The notes beneath the pieces were generated by a model that saw nothing but the letters and a program-made list of their open reading frames with translations, was not told the DNA's origin and did not search any database. From Desulfovibrionaceae bacterium (GTDB taxonomy: Bacteria; Desulfobacterota; Desulfovibrionia; Desulfovibrionales; Desulfovibrionaceae), in NCBI GenBank assembly GCA_030539415.1, contig JAUNSE010000112.1:1-6616 (forward strand): a DNA stretch of 6,616 bases, written 5' to 3'. Position 1 is the stretch's first letter. Every line of letters begins with the position of its first letter. The translations under genes were made by a program, and so were the position numbers. Positions 1-6,287 of this stretch are shown piece by piece.

Positions 1-216
1 CGGGCCGTACGCCTGGTCACAGGGGATTTCGACGGTGAAGCGGTCGCCCACCTCGCGGCCCTTGACGCCGGCCTCGAAGCCGGGGATCAGCTGGCCGCGG
101 CCGACCGTGAATTCCAGGGGCTCGCGGCCCTCGCGTCTGGAGGAGTCGAATTCCGTGCCGTCGCGCAGGGTGCCGACGTAGTGAACTTTGACGGTATCGC
201 CGTTTTCAATGGGCAT
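1..216 (-). CDS. FKBP-type peptidyl-prolyl cis-trans isomerase, SlyD-like (partial, C-terminus beyond left edge)
   Basis: Catalyses cis-trans isomerisation of X-Pro peptide bonds and acts as a folding helper, most likely in the cytoplasm because no signal peptide is present. The 72 visible codons start MPIENGDTVKVHYVGTLRDG and contain the FKBP core: Y13, the F23-D24 pair in the TEFDSS turn, the FTVGRGQLIPGFEAGVKG segment (36-53) and the VGDRF strand. They end at DQAYGP, whose Y70 matches the conserved active-site tyrosine. In SlyD proteins the insert-in-flap chaperone domain begins just after this point, but that part is outside the window, so SlyD rather than a simple FKBP is an inference. 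The ATG at 214-216 is preceded on the minus strand by AAGGAG about 10 bases upstream, which supports this start. The open frame reaches base 1 with no stop. Confidence 0.93.
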   Translation of the reverse strand, partial: MPIENGDTVKVHYVGTLRDGTEFDSSRREGREPLEFTVGRGQLIPGFEAGVKGREVGDRFTVEIPCDQAYGP

Positions 217-310
217 TGTTGGGGCTCTCCTTGATGTATGGGCCGGCTCCGCCGGTGTTCTGGGGCGCGTGCCGCGCAGGACTCCGGCATCCGAACAGAA
301 TGATCCTGTG

Positions 311-339
311 TTTCTATCCCAAAGAGCCCTGACCGACAA
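311..339 (-). promoter_or_regulatory. Candidate sigma70-type promoter for the FKBP gene
   Basis: Read on the minus strand, TTGTCG (334-339) is followed after 17 bases by TAGAAA (311-316). Each hexamer matches four of six consensus bases and the spacing is ideal. Transcription would start near 304, giving a leader of roughly 90 bases before the ATG at 216. The site is downstream of the sulfotransferase terminator, which fits independent transcription of the FKBP gene. It is found by eye only. Confidence 0.4.
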
Positions 340-425
340 GAGCGGAGACCGGGCCGGGCATTCCTCTTCGCGTGCAGTGACGGCGCGTTGCGTGACCTTT
401 GCCCGCCGTTCCGGAACAGAAACGG

Positions 426-466
426 AAAATCCGGCCTCCCTCTCCGAAACGGAGGGAAAGGCCGGA
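426..466 (-). terminator. Rho-independent terminator of the sulfotransferase gene
   Basis: The arms 430-446 and 450-466 pair over 17 positions with two mismatches and one G-U pair, closed by a three-base loop (447-449). On the minus strand the stem is followed directly by four Ts (426-429) and then a pyrimidine-rich stretch. It lies 53 bases past the sulfotransferase stop codon. On the plus strand no T-run follows, so it acts in the minus direction only. Confidence 0.85.
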
Positions 467-518
467 CCGCACGGGGACGGACGGGGGGATTTGTCCGTTC
501 CTTCAGACTATGTCGCGC

Positions 519-1934
519 CTATCTGCCCGAATCGTCGCTGGCGGGCTTGAATTCAAGCAGCTTGGTCCAGTCCGGACAGCCGGCGGCCAGCTTGCCCTGG
601 GGCTTGAGGTCGCGCCCGGCGAAGGCGGGATAGTCCCTGCCGTAGCGGAAGGCGCGGTGCACCTGGTTCCAGGGTGCGTTGTCGCGCTTCATGCAGTGGG
701 GCTTGTCGTCGACACTGATGGGATTGATGTACTCCCAGACAACCTGCTTGTCCTGGGTCACTTCGAAGATATGACCGTTGTTCGTGGAGGTGACGAGCCA
801 GTTGCCGTTGGGCAGCTTCTGGGCCGCGGACTGGAAGTTGGAGCTGAAGCTGTTGGGGTCCCTGGTCTGGTAGCGCCAGACAATTCTCTTGGTTTCGGGA
901 TTGATTTCCATCACCGAGCTGCGGTTGGTGGAGGGCTGGTAGGTGCCGTTGTTGAAGATGGAGATGTTGCCGTTGGGCAGCCACTGTATGTCGTGGGAGC
1001 CGAAGAGGATCTGGTCGCCGTCGTCATGATAGCCGGACGGAGCGCGGCCCTTGCCGTGCGTGGAGAGATTGCCGAAACGCCAGACAATGTTCCCGGTCTT
1101 GCGGTCGATGAAGTAGATTTCGCCGAAATCGCGGGAATTCACCGCGTACATGTCCTTCTTGGGGTTGTAGCGGATGGAGTTCCAGTGGGTCCAGTCGGCG
1201 CGGGCCATGTAGCCCATGGACAGGGGCAGATGCCAGTTGATGTCGATCTGATCGGGGCCGGTGCCCACATGGTCCCACACATGCCATTCCCAGGCGATTT
1301 CGCCCTTGGGCGTCACTTCGAGGATGGCGTCGGGCCAGATGCCGGTCAGAGGCAGGCCGTCGGGGGAAAGGGCCGGACCGGTCGTGCCGTTGGGCTGCAG
1401 GGCCGGATCATTGGGATTGCGGCCCTTGGCCAGAGCTTCCTCGTAGCTCTTGTATTCCCAGATGAGGATGGCCGTGTTGCCGTTGGGCAGACGGTCGAAG
1501 CCGTGATGGGCCACCTTCGTCGGGTCGCTCACGCGGTATTCCCAGACCACCTCGCCATCCCAGCTGTATTCGCGCAGCAGGCCGTGCCAGCCGCCGAAGT
1601 TGACGGGGCTGCCGGGTATCTTCTCGGCTCGCAGCAGGTTGCCTGTGGGCAGAAGCTCCGCGTACATGGCCGTGTTCTCGTGCTTCCATGTATGCACGAT
1701 GTTGCCTTCCATATCTATAAGATAGGTGGTCTTGCTGCCCGGATATTTGGCCTTGTCCACACGCCATGAGGGCGTCTTGGCATGCGGGGTGAAGAGCGTG
1801 TAGCCGTCATAGGCCTTTGCCTTGTCGTACTGAAGCAGACCGGTGGGGCCGTTGATGGCCTCGTAGGCGCCGGCCTGGCCGGAAGTGAGCAGGGCGGCGG
1901 CGAAAAGCGCCGTCAGAAGGAAGCTTTTGCGCAT
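519..1934 (-). CDS. Secreted aryl-sulfate sulfotransferase (ASST family)
   Basis: A 471-residue protein of the PAPS-independent arylsulfotransferase family, which moves sulfate from one phenolic sulfate ester to another phenol. A signal peptide is clear: MRK, a hydrophobic stretch (residues 5-17), then a probable cut after AGA (21-23), so the mature enzyme is periplasmic. The body shows repeated beta-propeller blade signatures, with LPNGN or LPTGN turns near 95, 149, 319 and 374 and VW(E/R)(Y/F) strands near 130, 284, 352 and 399. By comparison with my recollection of the E. coli enzyme, H250 (DWTHWNSI), H314 (GSHDIQW), R338 (TNRSS) and H388 (NNGHIFEV) match the catalytic His/His/Arg/His set, H388 being the sulfated histidine. 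The only cysteines are C414 and C453, which could form one disulfide. AGGAG lies seven bases before the ATG. The natural substrate is unknown, and no dsbL/dsbI-like partner is visible here. Confidence 0.88.
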   Translation of the reverse strand: MRKSFLLTALFAAALLTSGQAGAYEAINGPTGLLQYDKAKAYDGYTLFTPHAKTPSWRVDKAKYPGSKTTYLIDMEGNIVHTWKHENTAMYAELLPTGNLLRAEKIPGSPVNFGGWHGLLREYSWDGEVVWEYRVSDPTKVAHHGFDRLPNGNTAILIWEYKSYEEALAKGRNPNDPALQPNGTTGPALSPDGLPLTGIWPDAILEVTPKGEIAWEWHVWDHVGTGPDQIDINWHLPLSMGYMARADWTHWNSIRYNPKKDMYAVNSRDFGEIYFIDRKTGNIVWRFGNLSTHGKGRAPSGYHDDGDQILFGSHDIQWLPNGNISIFNNGTYQPSTNRSSVMEINPETKRIVWRYQTRDPNSFSSNFQSAAQKLPNGNWLVTSTNNGHIFEVTQDKQVVWEYINPISVDDKPHCMKRDNAPWNQVHRAFRYGRDYPAFAGRDLKPQGKLAAGCPDWTKLLEFKPASDDSGR

Positions 1935-1946
1935 GACATTTCTCCT

Positions 1947-1980
1947 GGAACACGTCCCCGCGGCAGTTCGGGGACATTCC
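1947..1980 (-). repeat. Inverted repeat (leader hairpin) abutting the sulfotransferase ribosome binding site
   Basis: A perfect seven-base stem (1954-1960 with 1969-1975, eight-base loop) is extended by an outer four-base stem (1947-1950 with 1977-1980) across a small asymmetric internal loop. In the minus-strand transcript the outer arm ends directly against the AGGAG ribosome binding site, so folding would place a stem right at the initiation region. No T-run follows, so it is not a terminator. It could stabilise the mRNA, modulate translation, or be a protein-binding dyad in DNA. Confidence 0.6.
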
Positions 1981-1993
1981 TAAAGTGGGGGAG

Positions 1994-2034
1994 GCGGAGC
2001 GGCCGGAAGTCCGCACTGCGAAAAAACGCTCCGC
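1994..2034 (-). repeat. Eight-base perfect inverted repeat in the sulfotransferase leader
   Basis: GCGGAGCG (1994-2001) and CGCTCCGC (2027-2034) are perfect reverse complements separated by 25 bases. In the minus-strand transcript the loop begins with six Us (complement of 2021-2026). The loop also contains bases that could pair with one arm (GCGG at 2000-2003 with CCGC at 2011-2014), so two exclusive folds are possible. No function is assigned. Confidence 0.45.
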
Positions 2035-2060
2035 ACGACCTTCCGAAACTCCCGCCTTCG

Positions 2061-2083
2061 CGCACGCCGGCTTGCGGCATGCG
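2061..2083. repeat. Imperfect GC-rich stem-loop in the divergent region
   Basis: CGCA-C-GCCG (2061-2069) pairs with CGGC-A-TGCG (2075-2083) around a five-base loop, with a single one-by-one mismatch. On the plus strand GG and four Ts follow (2084-2089), which looks loosely terminator-like, but no plus-strand gene ends here. Alternatively CCCGC (2051-2055) can pair with GCGGG (2081-2085). It may be part of the sulfotransferase leader or a small dispersed repeat. Confidence 0.35.
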
Positions 2084-2125
2084 GGTTTTCCAGTACAGCA
2101 TACGGGATCCCGAACAAAAGAAAAA

Positions 2126-2137
2126 TTGCACATGCAA
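2126..2137. promoter_or_regulatory. Short palindrome, possible operator
   Basis: TTGCACATGCAA is a perfect five-base inverted repeat with a two-base centre, inside the AT-rich island between the divergent genes. Its size and position would suit a dimeric repressor or activator site. I do not recognise it as the site of a named regulator. Confidence 0.3.
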
Positions 2138-2140
2138 CAT

Positions 2141-2160
2141 ATTTTTGAAAATTTTTGACA
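2141..2160. repeat. Tandem 10-bp AT-rich repeat
   Basis: ATTTTTGAAA (2141-2150) is followed at once by ATTTTTGACA (2151-2160), nine of ten bases identical. The period is close to one helical turn, so the two copies lie on the same DNA face. This could be a paired protein-binding site, intrinsically curved DNA, or an UP-like element for a divergent promoter. Confidence 0.45.
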
Positions 2161-2286
2161 AATAGCAGAAAAATCGCGCTTTTTCCACCGGGCTTGCGCC
2201 ATTTGGAACACATAGCCTGCGCCCCCCATGCGCGAAGGCAGACCTGCCGCCCTGCCCGCAGCTTCCCGCGCTCCGGACCAGGGACG

Positions 2287-2303
2287 GCGCAGTCTTTCTG
2301 CGC
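2287..2303. promoter_or_regulatory. GC-rich dyad just upstream of the lysA -35 element
   Basis: GCGCAG (2287-2292) and CTGCGC (2298-2303) are perfect reverse complements around TCTTT. The dyad ends three bases before the TTGACA of the lysA promoter. It could be an operator or activator site for lysA. As an RNA hairpin followed by TTCTT it would be only a poor terminator. Confidence 0.35.
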
Positions 2304-2306
2304 TTC

Positions 2307-2334
2307 TTGACAGGAAGTGTTCCGGGGATATAGC
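2307..2334 (+). promoter_or_regulatory. Sigma70-type promoter for lysA
   Basis: A perfect TTGACA -35 (2307-2312) and TATAGC -10 (2329-2334, four of six) are separated by 16 bases. Transcription would start near 2341, leaving a leader of about 65 bases before the lysA ATG. This is the best promoter match I found in the window. Confidence 0.6.
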
Positions 2335-2405
2335 ATGCTGCTCCCCCAAAAGCATATTTAGTCTTTGTATTTTCAGCTCTTTTGCCCTCCAGTTCGAGGT
2401 TTCCC

Positions 2406-3671
2406 ATGGCAGACATCCGTTCCGCATATACAGACAGCGTCAACTTCTTCGGCTCCTGCTCCCCCCGCGAGCTGGCCGAGCGCTTCGGCACCCCGCTCTA
2501 CGTCTACAGCGAGAAGATCCTTCGCAAATGCTGCCGGGAGCTTGTATCCATGTGCTCCGTGCCCGGCTTCGGCGTCAACTACTCGGTCAAGGCCAACTCC
2601 AATCCCGCGCTGCTCAAGATAGCCCGCGAGGAGGGGGTGACCGTCGACGCCATGAGCCCCGGCGAGCTGCATATGGACCTCCTGGCCGGTTTTGACGCCG
2701 ACAGCATCCTGTACATCTCCAACAACATCTCCCCCGCCGAGATGCGCAATGCCATCGATCACAAGCTTCTCGTCAGCGTGGACTCCCTGTCCCAGCTGGA
2801 CATGTACGGCCGCTTCAATCCCGGCGGAAAGGTGATGGTGCGCTTCAATCCCGGCATCGGCGCCGGCCATCACAAGAAGGTCATCACCGCCGGCAAGGAG
2901 ACCAAGTTCGGTGTCTGCCCCGAGGACTATGACAGCGTCGTGGCCCTGCTCGCCAAATACAATCTCACTCTGGCCGGCGTGAACCAGCATATCGGCTCCC
3001 TGTTCATGCAGGCCGACGGCTACGTCCAGGCCGCCGAGGTGCTGCTGCACCTCATCGACGCCATGCCCGAATCCATGCGCGCGGCCATCGAAGTCATCGA
3101 CTTCGGCGGCGGCTTCGGCATTCCCTACCACAAGTACGAGAACGAGCCCCGTCTCGATCTGGCCGCCCTGGGCGCCGGTCTTGACGCCCTGCTCGGCGCC
3201 TGGCGCGAGAAGAGCGGCTACTCCGGCCGCTTCCTCGTTGAGCCCGGCCGCTATGTGGCTGCCGAATGCGGCCTGGTTCTGGGCAGCGTCGAGGCTGTCA
3301 AGAACAACGGCCCGCGCCGCTACGTGGGCACGGACATCGGCTTCAACGTGCTGCAGCGCCCCGTCATGTACGGCTCCTTCCACGACGTGGAAATCTACGG
3401 CGCCGATCAGGCCGAGCGCCCGGTCATGGAGCAGACCCTGGTGGGCAATATCTGCGAGAGCGGCGACATCCTGGCCAAGGAGCGCCTGTGGCCCGAGATG
3501 CGCGAGGGCGATGTGGTGGCCATGCTGGATGCCGGCGCCTACGGCTTCTCCATGTCCTCCAGCTACAACACCCGCTGCCTGGCCGCCGAAGTGCTGATCA
3601 CCGAAGCCGGCGAGGCCAGGCTCATCCGCCGCAGGCAGACGCTGGACGATCTGACCGCGGCCCTCGTCTAG
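2406..3671 (+). CDS. lysA: Diaminopimelate decarboxylase (LysA)
   Basis: A PLP-dependent fold-type III decarboxylase that converts meso-2,6-diaminopimelate to L-lysine, the last step of lysine synthesis, in the cytoplasm. It has 421 residues, the usual family length. The alanine-racemase-type barrel carries the PLP lysine K62 (YSVKAN), H195 in QHIGS, the glycine-rich phosphate loop DFGGGFGIP (232-240) and EPGR (279-282). The C-terminal part has CESGD (350-354), whose cysteine completes the active site across the dimer, DAGAYG (375-380) and MSSSYN (383-388). The end reads RLIRRRQTLDDL, much like the E. coli enzyme. GAGHH (152-156) and the following KFG also fit DAP decarboxylases. The start is ATG 2406, because GAGG (2396-2399) sits six bases upstream; an in-frame TTG at 2382 would add eight residues without a better signal. 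It has its own promoter and terminator, with no other lysine gene nearby. Confidence 0.95.
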   Translation: MADIRSAYTDSVNFFGSCSPRELAERFGTPLYVYSEKILRKCCRELVSMCSVPGFGVNYSVKANSNPALLKIAREEGVTVDAMSPGELHMDLLAGFDADSILYISNNISPAEMRNAIDHKLLVSVDSLSQLDMYGRFNPGGKVMVRFNPGIGAGHHKKVITAGKETKFGVCPEDYDSVVALLAKYNLTLAGVNQHIGSLFMQADGYVQAAEVLLHLIDAMPESMRAAIEVIDFGGGFGIPYHKYENEPRLDLAALGAGLDALLGAWREKSGYSGRFLVEPGRYVAAECGLVLGSVEAVKNNGPRRYVGTDIGFNVLQRPVMYGSFHDVEIYGADQAERPVMEQTLVGNICESGDILAKERLWPEMREGDVVAMLDAGAYGFSMSSSYNTRCLAAEVLITEAGEARLIRRRQTLDDLTAALV

Positions 3672-3719
3672 GACTTCGGGCCCGGCTGCGGACAAAACTT
3701 CCGCGCCGCCCGGTTTTCC

Positions 3720-3764
3720 GACATCCTCTTTCCGCCCCCCACGGAAGGAGGATGTCCTTTTTTT
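3720..3764 (+). terminator. Rho-independent terminator of lysA
   Basis: A 15-base-pair stem (3720-3734 with 3742-3756, one G-U pair) closes a seven-base loop and is followed by C and seven Ts (3758-3764). It begins 48 bases past the lysA stop. Its 3' arm contains AAGGAGG-ATG (3745-3754), a false translation start. Confidence 0.93.
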
Positions 3765-3785
3765 CAATCGGACAGTCCCTGCCTG

Positions 3786-3813
3786 TTGCAAAGCGCGTCT
3801 GCGGTCTTATTTT
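3786..3813 (+). promoter_or_regulatory. Candidate promoter for the MATE exporter
   Basis: TTGCAA (3786-3791) and TATTTT (3808-3813), each four of six to consensus, are 16 bases apart, between the lysA terminator and the exporter ATG. A start near 3820 would give a leader of about 49 bases. A small hairpin (GGCAG 3821-3825 with CTGCC 3835-3839) followed by pyrimidines lies inside that leader. The match is modest, but some promoter is expected here because lysA transcription stops just before. Confidence 0.35.
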
Positions 3814-3868
3814 GTCGGCAGGCAGCCATGCGGTCTGCCCTCTTTTCTTCCGCACGGATTCACACCTC

Positions 3869-5251
3869 ATGCAGACTCCGGATCTCTCCACATCCCCCCG
3901 CGCTGTCTGGCGCCTGACCTGGCCGCAGATGCTCATGATGTACGTCATGTTCATCATGACGCTTGTCCCAGTCTGGACTGCCGGGCGTCTTGGCGCCGAC
4001 GTGCAGGCCGCCCTGGGCATGGTGACCCAGTGCAGCCTCTTTCTCACCGTGCTGAGCATGGGGCTCGCCTCAGGCGCCACGGCGGCCGTGAGCCAGGCCA
4101 TGGGAGCCCTGCGTCTGAGGCGCGCCGGCCTCTACATAGCCACCACACTGCTCATCAGCGTGCTGCTTGGCGTGCTCATGGGCGCTTGCGGCATATTCTT
4201 TGCGGACGGCATACTGGACATGGTCCGCATTCCGGACCGGGTTGTGCCTGTGGCGAGGGAGCTGCTCACCATCTTCATGCTGGGGCTTCCCTTCGCCTAT
4301 GTCTATGCGGCCACGGGCGTCATTTTCCGCTCCACAAGGCAGGTCATTCCTCCGCTTGTGGTCTCGGCCGTTCTGGCCGTCGTGCACGCGATCTTCTGCA
4401 TCGGCACCGGTCTCGGACTCGGCGGTCTGCCGGACTGGGGCTATCTTGGCATTGCCTGGGCCAGCGTTGCCGGCAATGTGCTGGGCTCGGTCATCAACTG
4501 CTGCCTGCTCATCAGGGCCGGACATCTGAAGCGCGCCACGCTGCCCCGCCTGCGCTGGCTGAAGAAGGGGCTGCCGTACCTTGTGCGCGTTGCCGTGCCG
4601 GCCGGCTTCGCCAGTCTGGTCTGGCAGTCCGGCTATCTTGTCCTCTTCATCCTGGTCGCCTCGGTGCCCTTCGAGAGCGTGTCCGCCCTGGCCGGACTCA
4701 CCGCGGGCCTGCGCATAGAGGGTTTTCTGTTCATGCCGGCCATGGCCTTCAACATGACGGCGTCCGTGCTCGTGGGCAACTGTCTCGGCGCCTGCAAGGA
4801 GGACGAGGCTAAACGCGTCTCCCTCTCCCTGCTGCGCACTGCCGTCGTCCTCATGAGCATTCTGGCCGTCTTCATCTGGCCCTTCCGCGAGGACCTGGCC
4901 GCCCTGCTCTCCACCGAACCCGGCACGCGCCAGTACATCGTCTCCTACCTGTTCTACAATTTGATCTCCACGCCCTTCTCCATCGCCTCCACAGTGCTTG
5001 GCGGCGTCATGGTGGGCGCCGGGGCGACCCAGCTCAACCTCATGGTCTTCGGCGGCAGTTTCTGGCTCATCCGCCTGCCGCTGGGCTATGTGCTGGGTCA
5101 CCTTGTCTGGGGCAACGCCTCGGGCGTCTTCTGCGCCATGCTCATCTCCCAGGTGCTGCAGACACTGGCCATGCTGGCAGTCTTCTTCCGCGTCCGCTGG
5201 ATGGACCACGCCATGCGGGCGCGCTCGGCGAAAAAGCGGAACGGAAGCTGA
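3869..5251 (+). CDS. MATE-family multidrug/toxin efflux transporter
   Basis: A 460-residue inner-membrane protein of normal length for MATE exporters, which drive drugs or metabolites outward using H+ or Na+ gradients. The sequence is hydrophobic throughout, consistent with 12 membrane segments in two homologous halves. The first half has LASGATAAVSQAMGA (66-80) and GVIFRSTRQ (150-158). The second half repeats the pattern with FNMTASVLVGNCLGA (294-308), GGVMVGAGATQLN (378-390) and IRLPLGYVLG (401-410). The tail is short and basic (RSAKKRNGS). I chose ATG 3869, whose ribosome binding site is weak (CGGA, spacer 10). The in-frame ATG 3752 lies in the lysA terminator stem with its Shine-Dalgarno directly abutting, so it is unlikely. 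The substrate cannot be told from sequence. The lysA terminator separates it from lysA; the next gene follows after 159 bases. Confidence 0.92.
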   Translation: MQTPDLSTSPRAVWRLTWPQMLMMYVMFIMTLVPVWTAGRLGADVQAALGMVTQCSLFLTVLSMGLASGATAAVSQAMGALRLRRAGLYIATTLLISVLLGVLMGACGIFFADGILDMVRIPDRVVPVARELLTIFMLGLPFAYVYAATGVIFRSTRQVIPPLVVSAVLAVVHAIFCIGTGLGLGGLPDWGYLGIAWASVAGNVLGSVINCCLLIRAGHLKRATLPRLRWLKKGLPYLVRVAVPAGFASLVWQSGYLVLFILVASVPFESVSALAGLTAGLRIEGFLFMPAMAFNMTASVLVGNCLGACKEDEAKRVSLSLLRTAVVLMSILAVFIWPFREDLAALLSTEPGTRQYIVSYLFYNLISTPFSIASTVLGGVMVGAGATQLNLMVFGGSFWLIRLPLGYVLGHLVWGNASGVFCAMLISQVLQTLAMLAVFFRVRWMDHAMRARSAKKRNGS

Positions 5252-5296
5252 CAGCTTCCTCCGCAGCAGGCCGCCTTCCGCCCCTGCCCGGCGCGG

Positions 5297-5312
5297 GGCG
5301 GTTCCGACCGCC
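5297..5312 (+). repeat. Small tetraloop hairpin between the MATE and DUF2156 genes
   Basis: GGCGGT (5297-5302) and ACCGCC (5307-5312) form a perfect six-base stem around TCCG, a UNCG-type stable tetraloop. No T-run follows, so it does not look like an intrinsic terminator. It may be an mRNA-stabilising hairpin between cotranscribed genes or a chance fold in GC-rich DNA. The rest of the 159-bp gap shows no promoter that I can defend. Confidence 0.35.
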
Positions 5313-5410
5313 TCACCGCAATCCTCAAACAGCCCTGCCCCGCCCTGCGGCAATGCCTTTTCCGGCCGCCCGCACCGGCATCGCCTTTCGGCAGGAACGG
5401 AACACGATAC

Positions 5411-6286
5411 ATGAATCTTGTCTTTTCCCCCGTCTCTCTCGACGAAGCGGAACGCTTCTACACGCTGTGGGACGTCACTCCCCAGCGCTCCATAGACTAC
5501 AGCCTGGTCAACCTCTGGGGCTGGGAGCAGCACTACGGCCTTGAATGGGCCTTTGACGGCAAACTGTGCTGGATACGCCAGACATGCCCGTGCCGAACCG
5601 TCTGGTGGGCGCCCGTGGGCGACTGGAACGCCGTTGACTGGAAGAGCGTGCTCGAGCCCGGCATGTCCTTCATCCGCGTCCCGTCCGCGCTGGAAGCCCT
5701 CTGGAAGCGGGAGCTTGGTGACAGACTGTCCTCCGAGCCCGCACGCGGCCAGTTCGAGTATCTCTACAGGAGTTCGGACCTCGCCAGTCTGCCGGGCAAC
5801 CGCTTCCACAAGAAGAAGAATCACGTCTCCTCCTACATCCGGACCTACGGCGAACCCGACTACCACCCTCTGGATGACCGCATGGTCGAGGACTGCCTGG
5901 CGCTGCAGGACACCTGGTGCCAGTGGCACGACTGCGAGAACTCCCCCTCCCTGACCGCCGAAAACGACGCCATCAACAGGGTGCTCTCGCACTACGAGCG
6001 CTTCCGCTCCCTGTGCGGCGGCTCGCTCTACATCAATGGCGAAATCGCGGCCTTCTCGCTGGGCGAGCGTCTTGACGGGGATACCATGGGCGTTCACTAT
6101 GAAAAGGGGCTCACCTCCGTGCGCGGCGTCTACCAGACCATCAACTGCGTCTTCTGCCGCCAGGAGTGCGGTCAGGTGCAGTTTGTCAACCGCGCCCAGG
6201 ATCTGGACGAGGAGGGGCTGCGCAAGGCCAAGGAATCCTACCATCCGGCCGGCTTCCTGGAAAAGTATTCCGTCACCGTTGCCTGA
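5411..6286 (+). CDS. DUF2156 protein (phosphatidylglycerol lysyltransferase C-terminal-like, GNAT fold)
   Basis: A 291-residue soluble protein with the whole-length DUF2156 pattern. DYSLVNLWGWEQHYG (29-43) is the usual N-terminal signature. LPGNRFHKKKNHVSSYIRTY (127-146) is the basic hallmark segment. EIAAFSLGE (211-219) and HYEKG then GVYQTINCVF (229-248) form the GNAT-like core. NRAQDLDEEGLRKAKESYHP (260-279) is the conserved C-terminal block. The fold is shared with the aminoacyl-tRNA-dependent domain of MprF, which adds lysine or alanine to phosphatidylglycerol, but the membrane flippase half of MprF is absent. The acceptor here is unknown, so lipid modification is only a possibility. ATG 5411 follows a weak GGAA (spacer 8). 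Six cysteines in addition to three HC/WC-type positions are scattered without a metal motif that I recognise. The gene sits between a MATE exporter and a lipoprotein in one direction. Confidence 0.88.
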   Translation: MNLVFSPVSLDEAERFYTLWDVTPQRSIDYSLVNLWGWEQHYGLEWAFDGKLCWIRQTCPCRTVWWAPVGDWNAVDWKSVLEPGMSFIRVPSALEALWKRELGDRLSSEPARGQFEYLYRSSDLASLPGNRFHKKKNHVSSYIRTYGEPDYHPLDDRMVEDCLALQDTWCQWHDCENSPSLTAENDAINRVLSHYERFRSLCGGSLYINGEIAAFSLGERLDGDTMGVHYEKGLTSVRGVYQTINCVFCRQECGQVQFVNRAQDLDEEGLRKAKESYHPAGFLEKYSVTVA

Positions 6287-6287
6287 T

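Larger units (their letters stand above)
217..518. other. Noncoding gap between the FKBP start and the sulfotransferase stop
   Basis: These 302 bases lie between two minus-strand genes. They hold the sulfotransferase terminator (426-466) and a candidate FKBP promoter (311-339). Frames that cross the gap on the plus strand lack a ribosome binding site and show no recognisable protein, so I treat the gap as noncoding. The segment next to the sulfotransferase stop (467-518) shows nothing further. Confidence 0.7.
1935..2405. other. Divergent noncoding region between the sulfotransferase gene and lysA
   Basis: This 471-bp region separates two outward-facing genes. The left part (1947-2085) holds three inverted repeats that would lie in the sulfotransferase leader. 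The middle (about 2113-2185) is an AT-rich island; bases 2112-2160 are about one quarter G+C against a GC-rich background. The right part contains the lysA promoter (2307-2334) and a dyad just upstream of it. I found no strong sigma70 promoter for the sulfotransferase. The best minus-strand candidate, TGGAAA and then 17 bases to TGC-TATTTG inside the AT-rich island, is weak. Short frames here lack ribosome binding sites and recognisable protein, so no gene is called. No lysine-riboswitch-sized leader fits before lysA. Confidence 0.7.

Noticed and set aside
399..1769. A 456-codon plus-strand frame opposite the sulfotransferase
   Set aside because: It begins inside the terminator region, has no ribosome binding site and is a V/G/A-rich mirror of the sulfotransferase gene, which itself has a signal peptide and family motifs.
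2103..2112. CGGGATCCCG palindrome
   Set aside because: It is a ten-base palindrome containing a common hexamer. Alone it is expected by chance in GC-rich DNA, and no partner sites are seen.
2335..2405. Possible lysine riboswitch before lysA
   Set aside because: The space between the predicted transcription start and the ATG is only about 65 bases, far shorter than a lysine riboswitch, and no multi-helix fold is evident.
2228..2695. A plus-strand ATG frame in the divergent region running into lysA
   Set aside because: There is no Shine-Dalgarno before the ATG, it lies upstream of the predicted lysA promoter, and it overlaps lysA out of frame with an Arg/Ala/Pro-rich shadow composition.
2373..3791. 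A 472-codon minus-strand frame opposite lysA
   Set aside because: It is a shadow of lysA: it starts inside the lysA terminator region, is rich in A, G, V and H, and shows no recognisable domain.
3266..3868. The extended open frame upstream of the MATE start
   Set aside because: It reads out of frame through lysA and then through the lysA terminator; only the part from 3869 has MATE character.
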